Assembly (NCBI RefSeq): GCF_001039355.2
Contig: NW_019775391.1
Span: 561,541-625,540, forward strand
Source of the DNA: Lingula anatina
Taxonomy: Eukaryota; Brachiopoda; Lingulata; Lingulida; Lingulidae
DNA length: 64,000 bases
Reading direction: 5' to 3'
The notes under the pieces: generated by a model
What the model saw: the letters and a program-made list of their open reading frames with translations, nothing else
What the model was told of the DNA's origin: nothing
The model's database searches: none
Shown: positions 1-14,129 of the stretch, in pieces
How the letters are laid out: the number at the start of each line of letters is the position of its first letter
Numbering within the stretch: position 1 is the first letter of the stretch
Made by a program: the position numbers and the translations under genes

Positions 1-3000
1 TAACTTTGAAACAAAGTCTTTGCATACATTGTTCAGGTTATATTTCTTTTTATACAAGTTTCAGATATCCTCAAGGAAACAATGATTAAATCATGGCTTT
101 TTTGCTTTGTTTTATGGTTAATTGATTTTTTTTTTTTTTTTTGACTTTGGAGTCACTTCCTATCGTGGACGTAAACCCATTCTTTTATTTAACTCAAGAT
201 TGCACCATGTAGCTGATTTTAAGGTTGAATCAAGGGCTCGAGCAGGCGAATTACACAATCACTTCACATATTAATGTTGTCCTCCATGGCATTCTTAAAA
301 TTAATCATAAAGGATGAAGGGTATAGTTGCTACCAGTTGATGGGAGAGGAAGAGAGGCTCCTTTTCTTTGTGGTCTTTGGCTTCCTTTACATCAATTTTT
401 CCCCACTATAGTTCTGTTATTTGTAAAATAAAGATACCTCTTTGATGCCACCCATATTTTGAAACTGATACCATATCATACCATATCACTGCAAAAAGAA
501 AAAAAAACACATTGGAAACCACCAATAAGAAGAACAGTTGTTTGAATACAATGATATGACTTGTGATGGGCGAAGAAAAAAAAAACGTTGATCGGAAACA
601 GTAAACTGTTTGTCAAACTGTGTGGTCTGCTTCTGCCACAGTGCCAGTAATTTACAGGTATGGTTACAAATACACCTGTGCCGTCTGCTCCTGTGCCATT
701 CATAGTGCAGGCATTTTTCCTAAAGCCAGAATAAAGCAACTGTCCAGAAGAAGAATAGGCATTCTAATGGAGCAGTTATTTTTCCTTTGTGCTGGTGGTT
801 TATAAAAATGACGAAGGAATGTTTGGCAAAGCAGTAATTGCTGCGGAGAGTTTAAGGAACAAATTTAAGTGGCTTAGCTTGAAAAAGATATGCAAAGGTA
901 AAATTTACAAAAAAAAAAAAAAAAAAAAAAAAAAAAACGTCTTTAATTCGCAAGGTCATGGCTGGGTCAGATCTCAGTTGGAGGCAGAACTCGTTTTATT
1001 TATACCATTTTTTTTCTCTAATTTTCAAAGGTGTGAATATTTTTCGTTCTTTTGGAAAGTACTCTTTCTATATATGTTATCAATTTGAATTTGAACCATT
1101 TTTTATCACTTTCCTTTGAAAAAAAAATGAAAAAGTTTCAATCACTTGTTTTCTACACTGTGGGATCTCATGGAAGACAAATGGTGAAAAGCAAATGTAT
1201 AATTAAGCCTAAAACCCACATAGGAATTAACCACTCGTGAGTCAGCCCAGACAGTTAGAAGTCAGAAGCATTCCCTGGTGATCTCAGTAATGAAGATCAT
1301 CATTCTTACATGACTGGCCGTTCTTGGATAGGATAAAAAGTATAACAAACTTAGTGGGTAATATGTATTTTCATCTGCCAGTACATTACCCTGTTCTCTG
1401 CAGGGGCTAATATAGCTAATAGGAATTTTTTCGGTTACAGTGTGGTAGTCAAGCTGAACCAGATCTCATTCACAAGTCTAAAGATGGAGTGCTTTGACTA
1501 GGTCTTTGCTTACTAGAGTGCATCATATAGTAACATTAAATGGGGAAGGCTGTCTGTTATTGTGTGTTCTGCGCTGCTAGGAGCAGAATCAATGGGCTGT
1601 GGTGGCAAAATCAGTTGTGGAACACTGGGCATTAGTGTCACTTTCAGACACCCTGAGTCTCTGCTTTGAATACCATAGGGGAGGGTATATGCCACTGTTA
1701 AGGGAATAGTCTGCATGGTTTCAGGCAGAGCACAGAGAGAAAAATACACTAACAAATTTCAAGAGGTGTTCAGCAATTTTCTAGTGCTTTTCATATCGCT
1801 CCATAGCTGAGCTGCAAATCCCACAGACCATTTAATAAATCATTTTTTTCACAGATTTCTTATAAATGACCATTTTGTGCACTCTGGCACTCTGGGTTTA
1901 CAGATGTAAATGCTGTTGTTTTATTCATAATGCAAGCACTTTCATTTTCATTTCTCAAGGTACTGGAAAGACGGGAAAGGCATTCAGTAAAGGATGGTTG
2001 GGGAGGGGTTATCTTCAACGTTTGTTTTAGGATATATGTGAGCACACTGAATTGGTTTCTGAAGCCAGTTTTGAGATATATGAGCTCTGAAGTCTAAAGG
2101 TTATTTTGATTCTTATATGTTAGGAGAAATGGCACCACAAGTTTCAGAGACTTGCTAGATGTTGGCATAAGTTTGTTTGGCAAAGACGCTTGGTTAACTG
2201 TTTCCAAATACGTTCTGGCTCCACTACAATAATCAATATAAGTCATGCATGAAAATATCACCTATGGAGAATTCATGAAGATCTTTATATGACACCGTCT
2301 TTTCAAAAAAGTTAATTTTGGAAACAGATTTCAAAGCAAACGACAAATAAAAGAGGTAATGGAAAAGTTCATTATTTGGCAAAATTTACAAACAGATTTG
2401 CTTGATTACGTTGAACAGACAACTTTCATGTTGTTTCAAATTTCTTATTAAAAAAGAAGGAAAAAGGACTTGAGGTAATGGGTATTAAAGGCAGGCAATT
2501 ATTAATCAGTAATGGGGAGATATGGTAACAGGTTAAGTTCCTTATAAGCTTAGATGGAAAAAAGTAAAGCCGCCCTTTTAATACTCAAATTTCTAACCAT
2601 GCACACTATTCGTTGTAAATAATAATCTTTGCCTCAGCTTGGGCTCATAAATCAAATTTTTAAAAATTATTAAAATTATTGAAATTTTAAAAAAATTGCC
2701 TGTTATACTTATGTTGTTGGGCTTGGTCTGATATTTCAAAAGCATTGATTTTAAGACTGGTATTCTAGGTCTAGTTCTAACTAATTCTAAATCTACATGG
2801 CAAAATTCTTTTAAATCAACAGTAATTGAGGTTTTCATCTTTTTTTTTTCTTGTTTGAAAGTTTGACATTTGTGCTACTCTCCTTCATTCATCCCTGCAT
2901 TGATTATAAGATTTGGATTCTAAATCTAAATGGCACAGTTCTAATTTATTGTAGAGAATAAAAAGAGACCAACATTCTTTAAAATCAACAACTTAGTTTT

Positions 3001-5171
3001 CATTATTTATTTATATATTTTTATTTTTATTTTATTTTTATTTATTTATTTATTTTTTTTTTTTGAAAATTTTATATTTGTGATTACATGGTTTCTACCC
3101 TCCCTCCATCCCTTGCCCATACTGAATCTGCACAACACTGATGGTATCTAGGTTATTAAGGTTAGGAGAAGCTGACACCACGTCACTTCCAAGCAATATG
3201 AAACTAAACATTCTCTAAACCTGGAGCTGGAGGAAAGATGTTGTTGGATACCACATAACACAATGATTTATTGCAACTTCTGATGTAATGAGAAGTTTGA
3301 ACAAGGTTAGTTTTTTTACTAAGAGATGGTTTGTCCTCTTGCATTTTATGCAACAAACAGCTGAAATACCAAATGGTACTGTTTTTTTAGATTAAAAGGG
3401 TCTTTTAATACAAATGTAATAAAAAATATAGATTAAGAAAATAGTTAAAATCTTACCTTTAAAAACTACAAGTGGCTCAATAATTGCCTGCACAGTAAAG
3501 ACACATATAACTAATTGTTTGGAATCACCTTTGGCTTGGAGAATGTTTTATGTAAATCATTCAGTGTGTAATAGATGTTATGTAGCTTAACAAAAGCAAC
3601 ACTGTACAAACCTGACTGCAGTGTCTTTTCGTTAACATGATGTTTGCCATTACAAAATGCGCCCTCACAACAGCTATACTGTACTTGGGGCTATATTTAG
3701 CTCAAGAGAGGAACAGAATTATAATAGCGCTTTACAACTTTTTTGGCTATTGAGTGCTTGCATTCCAATAAATGTTTCTATCAGGATGTCTGCGAGGCAG
3801 ATATGTTGTGTCACACAATATTCCCATTTCGTTAATGTCCCAAAGTGATAATGTGTGTACAGATGTCTATACAAACAAAATGAATTACCAAATAACTAAA
3901 TGAATTCGCTTACAAATACGTGGATTTTGATGTTAATCCCTAATAGAGGCATCTTCCTATGACCTTTCCAGGTCATTCTAGACTTATGATTGTGACATGA
4001 TTTTATGTGAATTAATATAGTTCACAAGACAAGGGATAAGAAAGGAGAAAAGAAAATTAAGATTTTCCCACACTTCATTAACTGTGCTTTGATTAATGAG
4101 AGAGCAACAGCATTGTCTTGCTTCCAGTGCCGTGGTCCCCGTAGACCAACCTAGCGGCTGATATCTCTTGGTACAAAACTCCCCTGGCATATTAAGAGTC
4201 TTAAACAGTGCTCTTTGCTCTGGGTTAAATGTTAGACTTGTCCCGGAAGACCTCATAATGATTAGGCTACTTAGAAGTGGTCATTAACAAAAAGATGGAC
4301 ATTATGGCATATTTTTAATGATTCAGGAGGCATTAGCTTAATGGACTTATGTTACCTTTAGCATGATCGAATGTTAATTAATGCTACTTAATTTCATTAT
4401 TTGAAGGACATGGAGGATGTTATTGGTTATTATTTATGTAATATCAAGTGCTGCATTTAATATCTTAATAACACTCTTGTTAAAATGGAGATATGGCAGT
4501 CAGTGGTGAAGGTAAATAATTTGGAATATAATATCCTGTCATATTAAAAACACTGTCAACCCTTTTTTGTATTTTCATTTTAATTTTGTCTATTATTTAG
4601 TGATTTGTTTGTTTGCTTAATTAATTTGCATTTGTTACTATTATCCGGTCCCTCATTATTCTACAACATTAGCATTATTCGACAGTGCTGACCTCTATTG
4701 CAAAGTTGTGACAATTATGTGACTCAAAATCTAAGTATATTTCTTGTTATACAAGATATCAAGGTCATATTGATTTTGAATACAAACTCTAACTATTAAC
4801 AGAATTTGGTCAGATTCAGCCATATTTGTCTGAAAAGGTCAGCTAGCTAGTACAGCTGTTAGTACTTTGTATGTGTATAACTTGTATTCTTTCTTTGTGT
4901 TGCATTGGAATGATATAATTTTTCTCAAGGAATAATCAAATGAAACAAGTGTAGGACAAAAAAAATGAAATAGATAATTTTTTAAAAATCTAATAAATGT
5001 ACAATGAGATATTTTAAATTGTCAACACTTAGATGTTCTTAAATCTCTTGACATCTTGTTTTAGCACTTAGAAAAAAAAATGTACTGAATTAACTAAAAG
5101 CATACAAGTTGATAATTATTGTAATTTCATAACTGAATTGAAACTGAAACATTTATTTTTCATGTCACCAG
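1..5171 (+). other. Probable Pax2/5/8 intron
   Basis: AT-rich noncoding sequence that ends at the splice acceptor of the first visible Pax2/5/8 exon. I found no segment here that translates into paired-domain, octapeptide or partial-homeodomain sequence, so earlier exons appear to lie outside the window. It holds a poly-A run (909-937), a TTTAT-type low-complexity tract (3001-3064) and several open frames without coding character. The assignment as intron is inferred from the downstream exon. Confidence 0.6.
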
Positions 5172-5258
5172 GCAGTGAATATCCCTCATACCCGACAGCT
5201 TACTCTCAATACACTGCAGGGTACCCAGACCCAACATGGACAATGCGATATGGGATGA
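5172..5258 (+). CDS. Pax2/5/8: Pax2/5/8 penultimate coding exon
   Basis: Starts with the last two bases of a Gly codon and ends with the first base of an Asn codon; the donor is GTAAGT. It encodes 28 residues rich in Tyr, Pro and Ser. Confidence 0.82.
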   Translation, partial: AVNIPHTRQLTLNTLQGTQTQHGQCDMG

Positions 5259-6840
5259 GTAAGTGTTTTTATTCTTTTATTTATCATGATCTGAGGAACT
5301 CAGTTTCAGTAATTGGTCTCTCTCCATTATTTTGTAAATTGTAAATTTTTTTGGACAGTGCAAGATGGGCAAATGCTCAAATTTATCACGAATAACCAAA
5401 AAAAACTTCAGTTAGTTTTTTCATTTATATTTAGTTGATCTGAATGAGGTTTTAATTCATTTTATTTTTATTATATTTTTATGGGAACATAGATTTTGTA
5501 TTTGTTTACCTGTGGTAATTCAGTCATTTTAGGCATCAATTGTATGGTCAAAATAATTAAAAATAGTTTTATTTACTTCCTACATATCAGAAAAATTTTG
5601 AACTTTAACTTCCTTAGAAAAAGAACATGTTTTCACATTTTAGTACCATACTGTCCATTTAATTCACACATGCCAAATATCAGGAGTATCTGCTTTCTTG
5701 GAATTCAAATCAATTAAAGGCGTGCCAGTAGTCTTTCCTAATGACAGTCACTACTGCGTGTTTGATCTTTAACTATTTTGTCTTTTGTTTTGTTTTGTTT
5801 TGTTTTTTATTTGCATTAGTTACACAACACATATTTCTTTGTATTAAGTGTTTTTTTTTCTATTTCTCTTTTTTGGAAGAGAGGGAGGGTTAGGAGTTAC
5901 ATTACCACATTCTTTGGAATTAAATCACACAATCAAAGACATGCACAAAGGATTTTTGTTTGCCAGTGTCAACTTTAATCTATAACAGAGTCAGAGACTA
6001 AACAAATATCAGATAAAAAGGTCTGGCGAGGAATTGCTAGAAGGGAATATCAAAAATACATGATGGCAACCTTTCATCTGTTAATTGCCATTATCTGCAG
6101 ACTGCGATAGCATTAGTATGCAAAGAGTGAACTTCAGATACTTACACATGTTCTTTTCATTTTTACTCTTTCCATTTTCAAATGATTTATTGCCCGGAAA
6201 AAATTCTCTGTCAGTGTTGGCATTCCAAAAATGGAGAAACTGGAATTTTTGGCTTAATTACCTGTCCTCCAAGTCGGTGAAAAATCCGCCCTTTTAGTAG
6301 AAATAACTGATGTATTTATTGGATTTGTACAGGGTTTTGATTGAGCCTGTACAATGATTTATGGTGGGTTTTCAAAGCAATTTGCTAATTCCATCCTCTC
6401 AGTCAATAAACAACATTTTTGGAAATTTTTTCTATTACCTCTAAAAATTCTGGCTGTTCACTGATGACAGAAATAAAGGTTGTGTAATAAAAAGTCTAAA
6501 TGTACATTTTCATCATGGTTTTCAAATTGTTATTGTGTCATAGTTCTTTGGAACTGATAATGATATATTCATATAATTCAAGTAAAATTTTGAACATTAT
6601 CTTGAAAATAGGTTCTGTTTGCAAGGTTGCTGTGCAGCTCACCAAATTATTATCAGTGCATTGAAAGATCTATAGGATGGCATATTATTCTGACTGTTAC
6701 TCAATATTATTTTTCAATTGACCTACATTAAAATTTTTTTCTTCTTCTCCCTTCTAGATCCGTCCTATTACTACACACATAATGCACGACCAGGTGATCC
6801 AGCACCAACAGCGCCAGCTAATGCCGTGTTTAAGTCCTAA
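5172..6840 (+). CDS. Pax2/5/8: Pax2/5/8 transcription factor, 3' end (last two coding exons)
   Basis: Paired-domain transcription factor of the Pax2/5/8 subfamily (sensory, excretory and neural development in bilaterians); only the C-terminal tail is present. Exon 5172-5258 encodes a piece beginning GSEYPSYPTAYSQYTAGYPD and ending MRYGM. Exon 6758-6840 encodes NPSYYYTHNARPGDPAPTAP, then ANAVFKS and TAA. Together they match the order of the vertebrate PAX2/5/8 C-terminus: a GSE(Y/F) start, Tyr/Ser-rich spacing, an aromatic W-x-x-R-(F/Y) stretch, then (S/N)P-x-YYY-(S/T), an Arg-Pro and a Pro/Ala/Thr-rich end. In vertebrates this tail is the transactivation and inhibitory region. Splice sites are clean: acceptor AG 5170-5171, donor GTAAGT at 5259, acceptor AG 6756-6757. 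The join completes an Asn codon (A+AT). The paired domain is outside the window, so assignment rests on about 57 residues. Confidence 0.82.
5259..6757 (+). other. Last Pax2/5/8 intron
   Basis: 1.5-kb AT-rich intron with GT-AG ends and a pyrimidine tract (6735-6755) before the acceptor. No other feature is evident. Confidence 0.8.
6758..6840 (+). CDS. Pax2/5/8: Pax2/5/8 terminal coding exon
   Basis: Carries the SYYY motif and the Pro/Ala/Thr-rich end, then TAA at 6838-6840. The final residues FKS differ from the FDHL/YDRH-type ends of vertebrate PAX2/8/5. Confidence 0.85.
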
Positions 6841-6990
6841 GACTATATCCATGTAGTTATCAAACCGTGAGGGATGTAACTTACTGTAAAACTGACGTCG
6901 TGTATTGAATGCACGTATGCAACACTTGGAGAGTTTTATTCCACTCTTCAAGATAGACAAACCAAATAAACTACTGTCCTCTGCAAAACT
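6841..6990 (+). other. Pax2/5/8 3' UTR with candidate poly(A) signal
   Basis: AATAAA at 6965-6970 lies 125 bases after the stop. Further AATAAA hexamers (for example 9308-9313) allow a much longer 3' UTR; the sequence alone does not choose between them. Confidence 0.45.
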
Positions 6991-9900
6991 TACAGTTTAA
7001 TACTGATATTGTTGAATAGGAATGATATAATGGAAAGTAATTATGATAATGTGTATAGAAAGGTATAGATTATGTGTATAACTATATGTTGTTGTCAGGT
7101 GCAACATAGGCAGAGATGGAAACATGTAAATCTCAAGGCTCTGTCTTTTTGCAGCAGCCATGATGACTCAGCATCTTTGTTACACAATTGTAAGTCTTTA
7201 TAAATGAATGAATGCTTTTACAAGGTGCACAATTCCGTCTGTCAATGTCACATGGTTGTCCTGAACAGTGGAGTTACAGGGGCCCGGAGAGCCCACGCTT
7301 TTTTGTTTTGTTGAGATTCTTATAAGTACCAAAGCTTTGTAAAAACATTTGTAGTGATTTGTAACTAGAAATTTTTATTTTATTGAATGTAGGTGAAAAA
7401 AAAACAAACCTTTGTTTTTGACTCTTTTTTTGCTTGTTTTTAGAAGTGGATGAAATACTTATCTCTAGAAGGAGAGAGGAGCTTAATAAGTGGAATGCAC
7501 TATCCATTTTCTAAGAGTTGTGATATTTATGTTAATACCTAGGCATTTTAACTTACCTGAAGAATTGTTATACACAGATAGTGTATGTTAAAATACAACA
7601 TGGAAGCACATACAGTGCACATATGTTTCATTATTAAAAAGAGTCACCATTCAAAAATTATACGCCAGTAGTACTTTTTAGGCCAGGTGGTGCATTTGAC
7701 TGAAAAACATTTAAATGTGTAACTCAATTAACAAATTAGAACCACACTAAGACCACTATCATTAAGAAATGGGAATTGAAACTGTACTTAGTAGTTAAAA
7801 AAATCTTTTTCAAATATGTAACTGTATAGTGTAGAATAAGACACATTTTATACTTTTAAAAAACAAAATGCAGCCAAAATTATCCATGACAGTGAAGGTG
7901 CCAGTTGCCTTACCTTTGGTGTTCCTTGTCAACACCGTTAGGGGGAATTTAAGACAGATAATCAGCCAAGTTGTGCTGAGTGTGAGGGGTGCAAGCCAAG
8001 GGATATAAGGTGTCTAATTAAGCTCCTGTGACAGAATGGTGCAAATGAAGGGAGGTACCTGTTTGGTCCCCAACAAATTCGGCAATATGATATTTCTTTG
8101 GTGCTGTCCATAAAAGTCTGGAGACATGCTATGGTGCATATGTGTGTTTAATTGAGTAAGGCTCTCTTTTTAATTTTAATGTCTGGAAAAGACTCGCTGA
8201 GCGAGCTACCTGGCCAGCTTAGAACTGAAATCCCCTCTAGGTGTTAAGTATGTCAATTGGACAATTTTGTAATAAGTTTGTGAAGAACCCACTAGTTTTG
8301 AGAAGCACCAACTGGTTTAAGGGTCTTTTTTCTGTTTTTGGTAGGTTTGCATAGACTGTTTTAATATACTACAGATGTTTCATATGTGTAAATAAGAACA
8401 TAATTTTATAACCATCATCAGGCACTTAGATATCAGAGTTTTGTTATTTTCATTCCCCGAATAACCAACATTTCATCACAAATTATTTGGTAGACAAAAA
8501 CTGCATTTTTGTAAAGTTATCTGACTTCTGCAGTTTGCTCTTCAGATTAACATAATGCATTTTCTTGGTGTTTTCCAAGTAACAAGCAATTAAGGTGTAG
8601 TTATACAGTTCTGTCCTGGCTCTCCTTTGTGCATCATCTAAATTTTTTTTTTTTTTTTCTTTAACTTTTTTTTTTTACCTTGCAAGCCAGTCTTAAGTTT
8701 TACTTTCCCTGTATGATCAGTTTGGGAATTTCCATTGCTCTTTTTATTTATCATTTTATAATTATCAATTTATTTAATAATGTTTTATTTTTCATTCCAT
8801 ATAGAAATAGGAAAAAATACTATCTACCTCTAAGATATTTGTTTAATGTAGGCAAATTCATGGAGCAGAACCGTTTACTGGTTTTATTTAAGTTCTTGTG
8901 TATCTGGCTTTTAAATTTCAAATAGAATAAGTTGGCTATTGGCCTATACATATTATCAAGAATTGATATTATTTTAGACCATGAGAATATATTTAAGTTC
9001 AATTTACCTGTACTTACGAATAAGTAATGGCCTAGAAACAATGTTTTCTGTTTGTTATTTGTTATGTGCATGTTTAAGATGTATCACAGTGGATATTTAA
9101 ATCAGTCAGTGTTTTTATTTTTTGACTCAAGCTTTGGGGATCACTTTCTGATACCCCCAGCAACTAACAGAAGTATAGCTGCAGACGATATATATGCCCG
9201 ACCAATCAGTGAGCGTCGTAAACATCACGTGACCGCATGTTCTTTTCTAATTGTTTTCCTAGCTTTATGTGCAATTTTACCTAAGTGCATAATAAGATAT
9301 TTTGAAAAATAAAAGCTACAAAAGATTTCTTGGCGGATATGTCAAGATTCTTAGACACTGTTGTAAGTAGCAACGTACTTTTGTTGTGTAAAAATATTGT
9401 TCAACTCCCATTTTCTCTTTTCTCATCATCATTTACAAGAATAAAAGCTATAATAAAGCCTAGCTTGCACCAGATTACCTTTTTGTTAGTTCTTTCTCCA
9501 TCTGTTTTAATTTCATCCACTGTTCTCAATAAATGAGTAATCAACAGTTGCACGAACGACTTACAATTCAGGTGCTGCCAAAGCCGTAAACGCTGTCGCT
9601 GTGCAAATTAGAACGAAATACACACAAAAAAATATATGAATAAATAAAGTTACGTGTAGAGGTGTCATTGTCAATGAACGCAGGAACCAGATTGAAACGA
9701 TCCATAACGCATCCATTAACCGATTTCTTGGAAATGAACGATTATGAAGTTTATTTGAACAGATGAATATTATATAATATTTCGAGTACTCAGTGATCTC
9801 AGGAAACAATGTGTTCAGGTGGCACTTGTACGTTATACGGTAAGCAGCGTTTCAGCTGCAATTAAAAGTACAAAAATTTAAAGTGAAGCATTTCAAAAAG

Positions 9901-12900
9901 TACTCTTGATTACCGTCTACTCTGAAAACCGTTACTTTGAATACTGTCCAACCTCTTATCAGTGTCGGTACCAGAATTGTGCTGTAATATGTTAAACGCC
10001 GTTTTTGTTTTAAATGCAAAATCAGAATTTTAACCCTCTTTTTTTCATTTCAGGGTGTATAACTCGAATATTACATTCATATGAAATATTGCTTCGTTCT
10101 ACAGCTAAAGATATATTTTTTGCAAAACAGTAGTCCAAATGTATCGACGTGGACAAGTTGGGAAGATATGAAATTAATATCGCTTTATAAGGCACTGTCA
10201 CATCAACCTCCCGTTTGAAAACACCCTTCATAAATTTTCCAATTACATGTTTTTAATGTTATTTCGCTCAAATATCAAAGTCGCAGAAAAAAAAAGAAAA
10301 ATTGTACTTATCTCCCAGGGGAATTATCTGTCATCAAAACAATTTCATACAAAACTTTTTTTAAAGTTAAAAGCAGGGCTCAGTCTGTGCCGGAGGGCAC
10401 AAGAGGGTGTCATTAAACAGAAAAGGGACAAAATGGCTTTATAATAAGTCAGAAACTTGACACTAGAATAATCACCCAAGTTCCTTCGGGGTACATCTAG
10501 AGCATGTGTGATGATATCCGTATTTGTAATTTTGCCTGATTTGTGGCGAGAATCGGGGCGAGGAAAATATAAGTTGTGTCAAAAATAACAACATATGTTG
10601 GTGTAGATAATACTGTATTATGACTGTATGTATGTAAAAAAGCGTGATCATTTTATTTATGTGTCAAATACGAGGAGAAGGGTATTGACGTCAGCGTATT
10701 TGAGGTATAAATGGGTCCTTAATACAGTATTTCTGACAATAATAGGTCGTATTGTGTGGCATCGTACATGTACATATATATCTCTAACGCCCTAATAATT
10801 GTCTCTCCCTTTATTGTAGTGATATGTTTTTGTAAATGATATTTCTGCAAAGCACCATCCAGAGTAAATTGCGGTCATCAATGCGCGTAGATATTGGTCA
10901 AAGCATACTTCTGGGACAGTGGTCTTCCGTTTTTTTTTTTTTTTTTTTTTTTTCAATGAAACTATTTGTTTAAATTTTATCATTTGATAACATATATTTT
11001 TTAAATTGTGTTTGTTAGTTTGTATTCTTAGAAAGAGAAATAGGGAACAAGCAAAACAACATGACTTAAATTCTTAATATTATATGGCATATGATAAGTC
11101 TTTTGTAACTGCTTTATTGTCATCAATTCGAATATAAAATGATATAAGTCAACTGTTACGAAGAGTTCCCTTAATATCAAAACGTCATGAGAAACAAAAG
11201 CAAAATAAGTATTTCAAACTCTTTTTCAATAATGTAAGAAGTATTTACATAAGCTAATAGCCTAGATGCGTTTTGCGCCGATCAAACCTTATAAAATATT
11301 GACAAAAATGTTGTGTTCTTTGCAACACATGCCCTTTTCTTAAATATGATGCAACAGTTATTAATTCATAAGCACGTGCAATAAAAAATGCATTTTGATT
11401 AGAAATTACATGAAAAGAAAAGGTCTCTTCAGTGCAAAGTATGCAGTGCACGTGATACCACTATTTCTCATTTAATAATTTTATGCGGCATAGCGGACCC
11501 GAAGCAGGTAAATCTGAAAAAAAAATTACAATAGTGCAATTAGATATTAAAACTCCAGAAACCAGAAATCATATTTTTTCAGGTTTATAGCCTATATATG
11601 ACAAGTTGTAACGCTCTGGTGATACAGTTTTGTAACTATTTGAAGTTGTAAAAACAGCAATCAATATAACTGATCAAGCTTTTTTACTTGTATTAATTAA
11701 TTACATATATTCCATTACAATCCGAGCTAAATCTTAACTGACAATAAAATTCAAAAATCAGAGAAATTCAGAAAAAAGTAACGAGGTACAGAAACAATAT
11801 GCTAAGTTTTTCGTTAATTTTTGCCCATCATGTTTAAGGTATCACTATGTATAAGTCGTCTTGAAATTCTTAAAAAAAAAAAAAAAAAAAAAAACAATCG
11901 GCAAATTAAAGAGAATTTTAGATCAGCTTAGGAAAAATGGTAATATCATACATTCCTGAATGAATTGGGCTTAAATATATTCAATTTACATTTTGGTATA
12001 CGTCAACACCGATGTAGGCCTAATCATTCTAATCAATCAAATAAATACACGAAGTCTTCAAGGGTACAAAAACAGTTTTGGGGTCAGTCAAATGATGGTG
12101 GTATTTAAATAAACTAAACATTGTGATGCCATTAACATAAAGAAAGGAAAACAGAAAAAAACTATGAAGGGGTGTATCTGATGTGTGGAGAGCTTTGAAT
12201 TCGTGTGTTTTAAAGTTGCGGGCCTCTCGCTGAATTTCATATCATACAGCTGTACTAAGAAAAACTTATACATTGTTTCACACATATTGAAATAAATAGT
12301 ATCATTCCTTCAATGACAAAAATTTATGTTAAGCCTTTCAAAATTGAATTCAATTTTGAGCAGTTAAAACATTTGTTTGGGGATGTCTTTTATTAACAAT
12401 GATAAAGATATAACAACAGACTAGAATATATTATTTACTGAACCGTACACCCAACGATCGTTTTCGAACTAGCGGTATTTTGAAAAAAGAGAGAGAGAAA
12501 TTCAATTCAAACCAAAAACCAATTATGTCATCTTTTCAATCTATTCCAGCCATTCTTTTATGTAATTATAATCTGTTCTTTTTTCTATTCGACTGAATTA
12601 TTCAGCAGTTACACTTGATTATTCAAGTTTGTGTAACTGATGTAGAAATGCGAAATGATGAATTTCATCCATATGGTTGATTTCTACAAACTGCAGCAAC
12701 CTCTAAAATATCCAGATTTCTTGATTCTCAGATTTGAGGGTGGTTCAGCGAGTTCCTTATTATGTAAATTATGATATCACAACAGATGTAAGTAGATAAA
12801 CCAGCGGTCCGCGTCCACGAAGATCACTCCAGACATCCCGGTAATGTAGCTTGGTATTCTAAAGGATACAGAGACCAAGGTAGAGTCCGTTGTAACAGAT

Positions 12901-14050
12901 ACCTGAGTCAGCTCCCCAGAACTTCACAGATTTGACACCTTGATCTTTTGGCTATAAAGGTCAAGGGTGTCCGAAGTGGTCAGGGGTTTGGCTTACAAGT
13001 TATCTTTCCAGCGATAGTCAATATTTTTGCGGTGTTCATCTGAGATAGTGAGGTTTAGGAATGAGGAAAATTGGCTTAAGCTTTATAGGTGCGCTACTTA
13101 GTACAACGGTTTTAGTCATCAGAAGATCGGTATAGAATCAAAGTTTCACCGTTACATTCTATGCCTGTATAAAGTATTTGCATAGTCCTTATGTTCGAAT
13201 AATTTGAGATGCAGTTATACACATAAATCGAAAAATCTTGTTAAATCTTGTTAATGATTAAGTTGCGATTTAAATTTTCTGATATTTTTTTAAAAACTTT
13301 ATTGTAAATCAAGTGCACTTGGTGGCATCTAATATGTACTATATTTCATGAAAATACGTTTTTCTTCAGGTACAGTTTATCAGTACAAAGATAGCGGTCA
13401 GCAAGTGGGCTAAACAGCAGTATCACAAAACAAGCTGGAAAAATCGAAACAAGAATTATCGTATTTAAATTGCATTGCTTAAATAGCTACGCCCTGTAAA
13501 ACAACCTACGAGTGAAACGTCTTATTACAAATCTGTCATACAAACATTTCCCACTTGTGGTCTCAATCTCCATTCAAATTTTAACAATTTTCAGCGTCCT
13601 TGAAAAGAATATTGAATGACATAGTTCTTACATACTTCACAGTAAAAATATGTTAGTTCCATGTGTCTTTTTACACCCACCATAGGCGTGGCTGAACACA
13701 AGAAGTGCAAAAGATATCTCTTTGGTGGTTTCAGTTCGCAATTATTTAAAAATATATTTATTTGTTGAATGCGGCCACTTTGGGAATAAGACAAAATACT
13801 TCATTTCTGAGAGGCTCATAAGCATCAACTCTTAATTATGGATTTTGTCATTAAATATTATTATTTACAACTTTTTATAACATTTTAATTTTAGTTTAAC
13901 CTTTAATCCGAAAAAAATTGAGATTTTGGGAAGATAAGTGGACAATATGACAATGAAGGAAAGAAAGAAAGAAACAAACAAACAAACAAACAAACAAACA
14001 AACAAACAAACAAAAAACAAAACAAAGAAAGAAACAAAACAAAGGAAGAA
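6991..14050. other. AT-rich noncoding stretch, no gene seen
   Basis: Noncoding DNA, possibly partly Pax2/5/8 3' UTR. It holds poly-T and poly-A runs (8641-8680, 10930-10953, 11873-11894), an imperfect palindrome at 12935-12970 and an AAAG/AAAC tract at its right end. All open frames are short and unlike any family I know. Confidence 0.6.
13957..14050. repeat. AAAG/AAAC tetranucleotide microsatellite
   Basis: Tandem AAAG units change into AAAC units and back. Low-complexity minus-strand frames across it, rich in Phe, Val, Cys and Leu, are artefacts of the repeat. Confidence 0.9.
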
Positions 14051-14129
14051 AAAAGAAAGACGCACCCCTCCCTACATTTCAAAAGGTTCCTGAAGTTACT
14101 GAAGTAATCGTATGCGGACATCAGGACTA

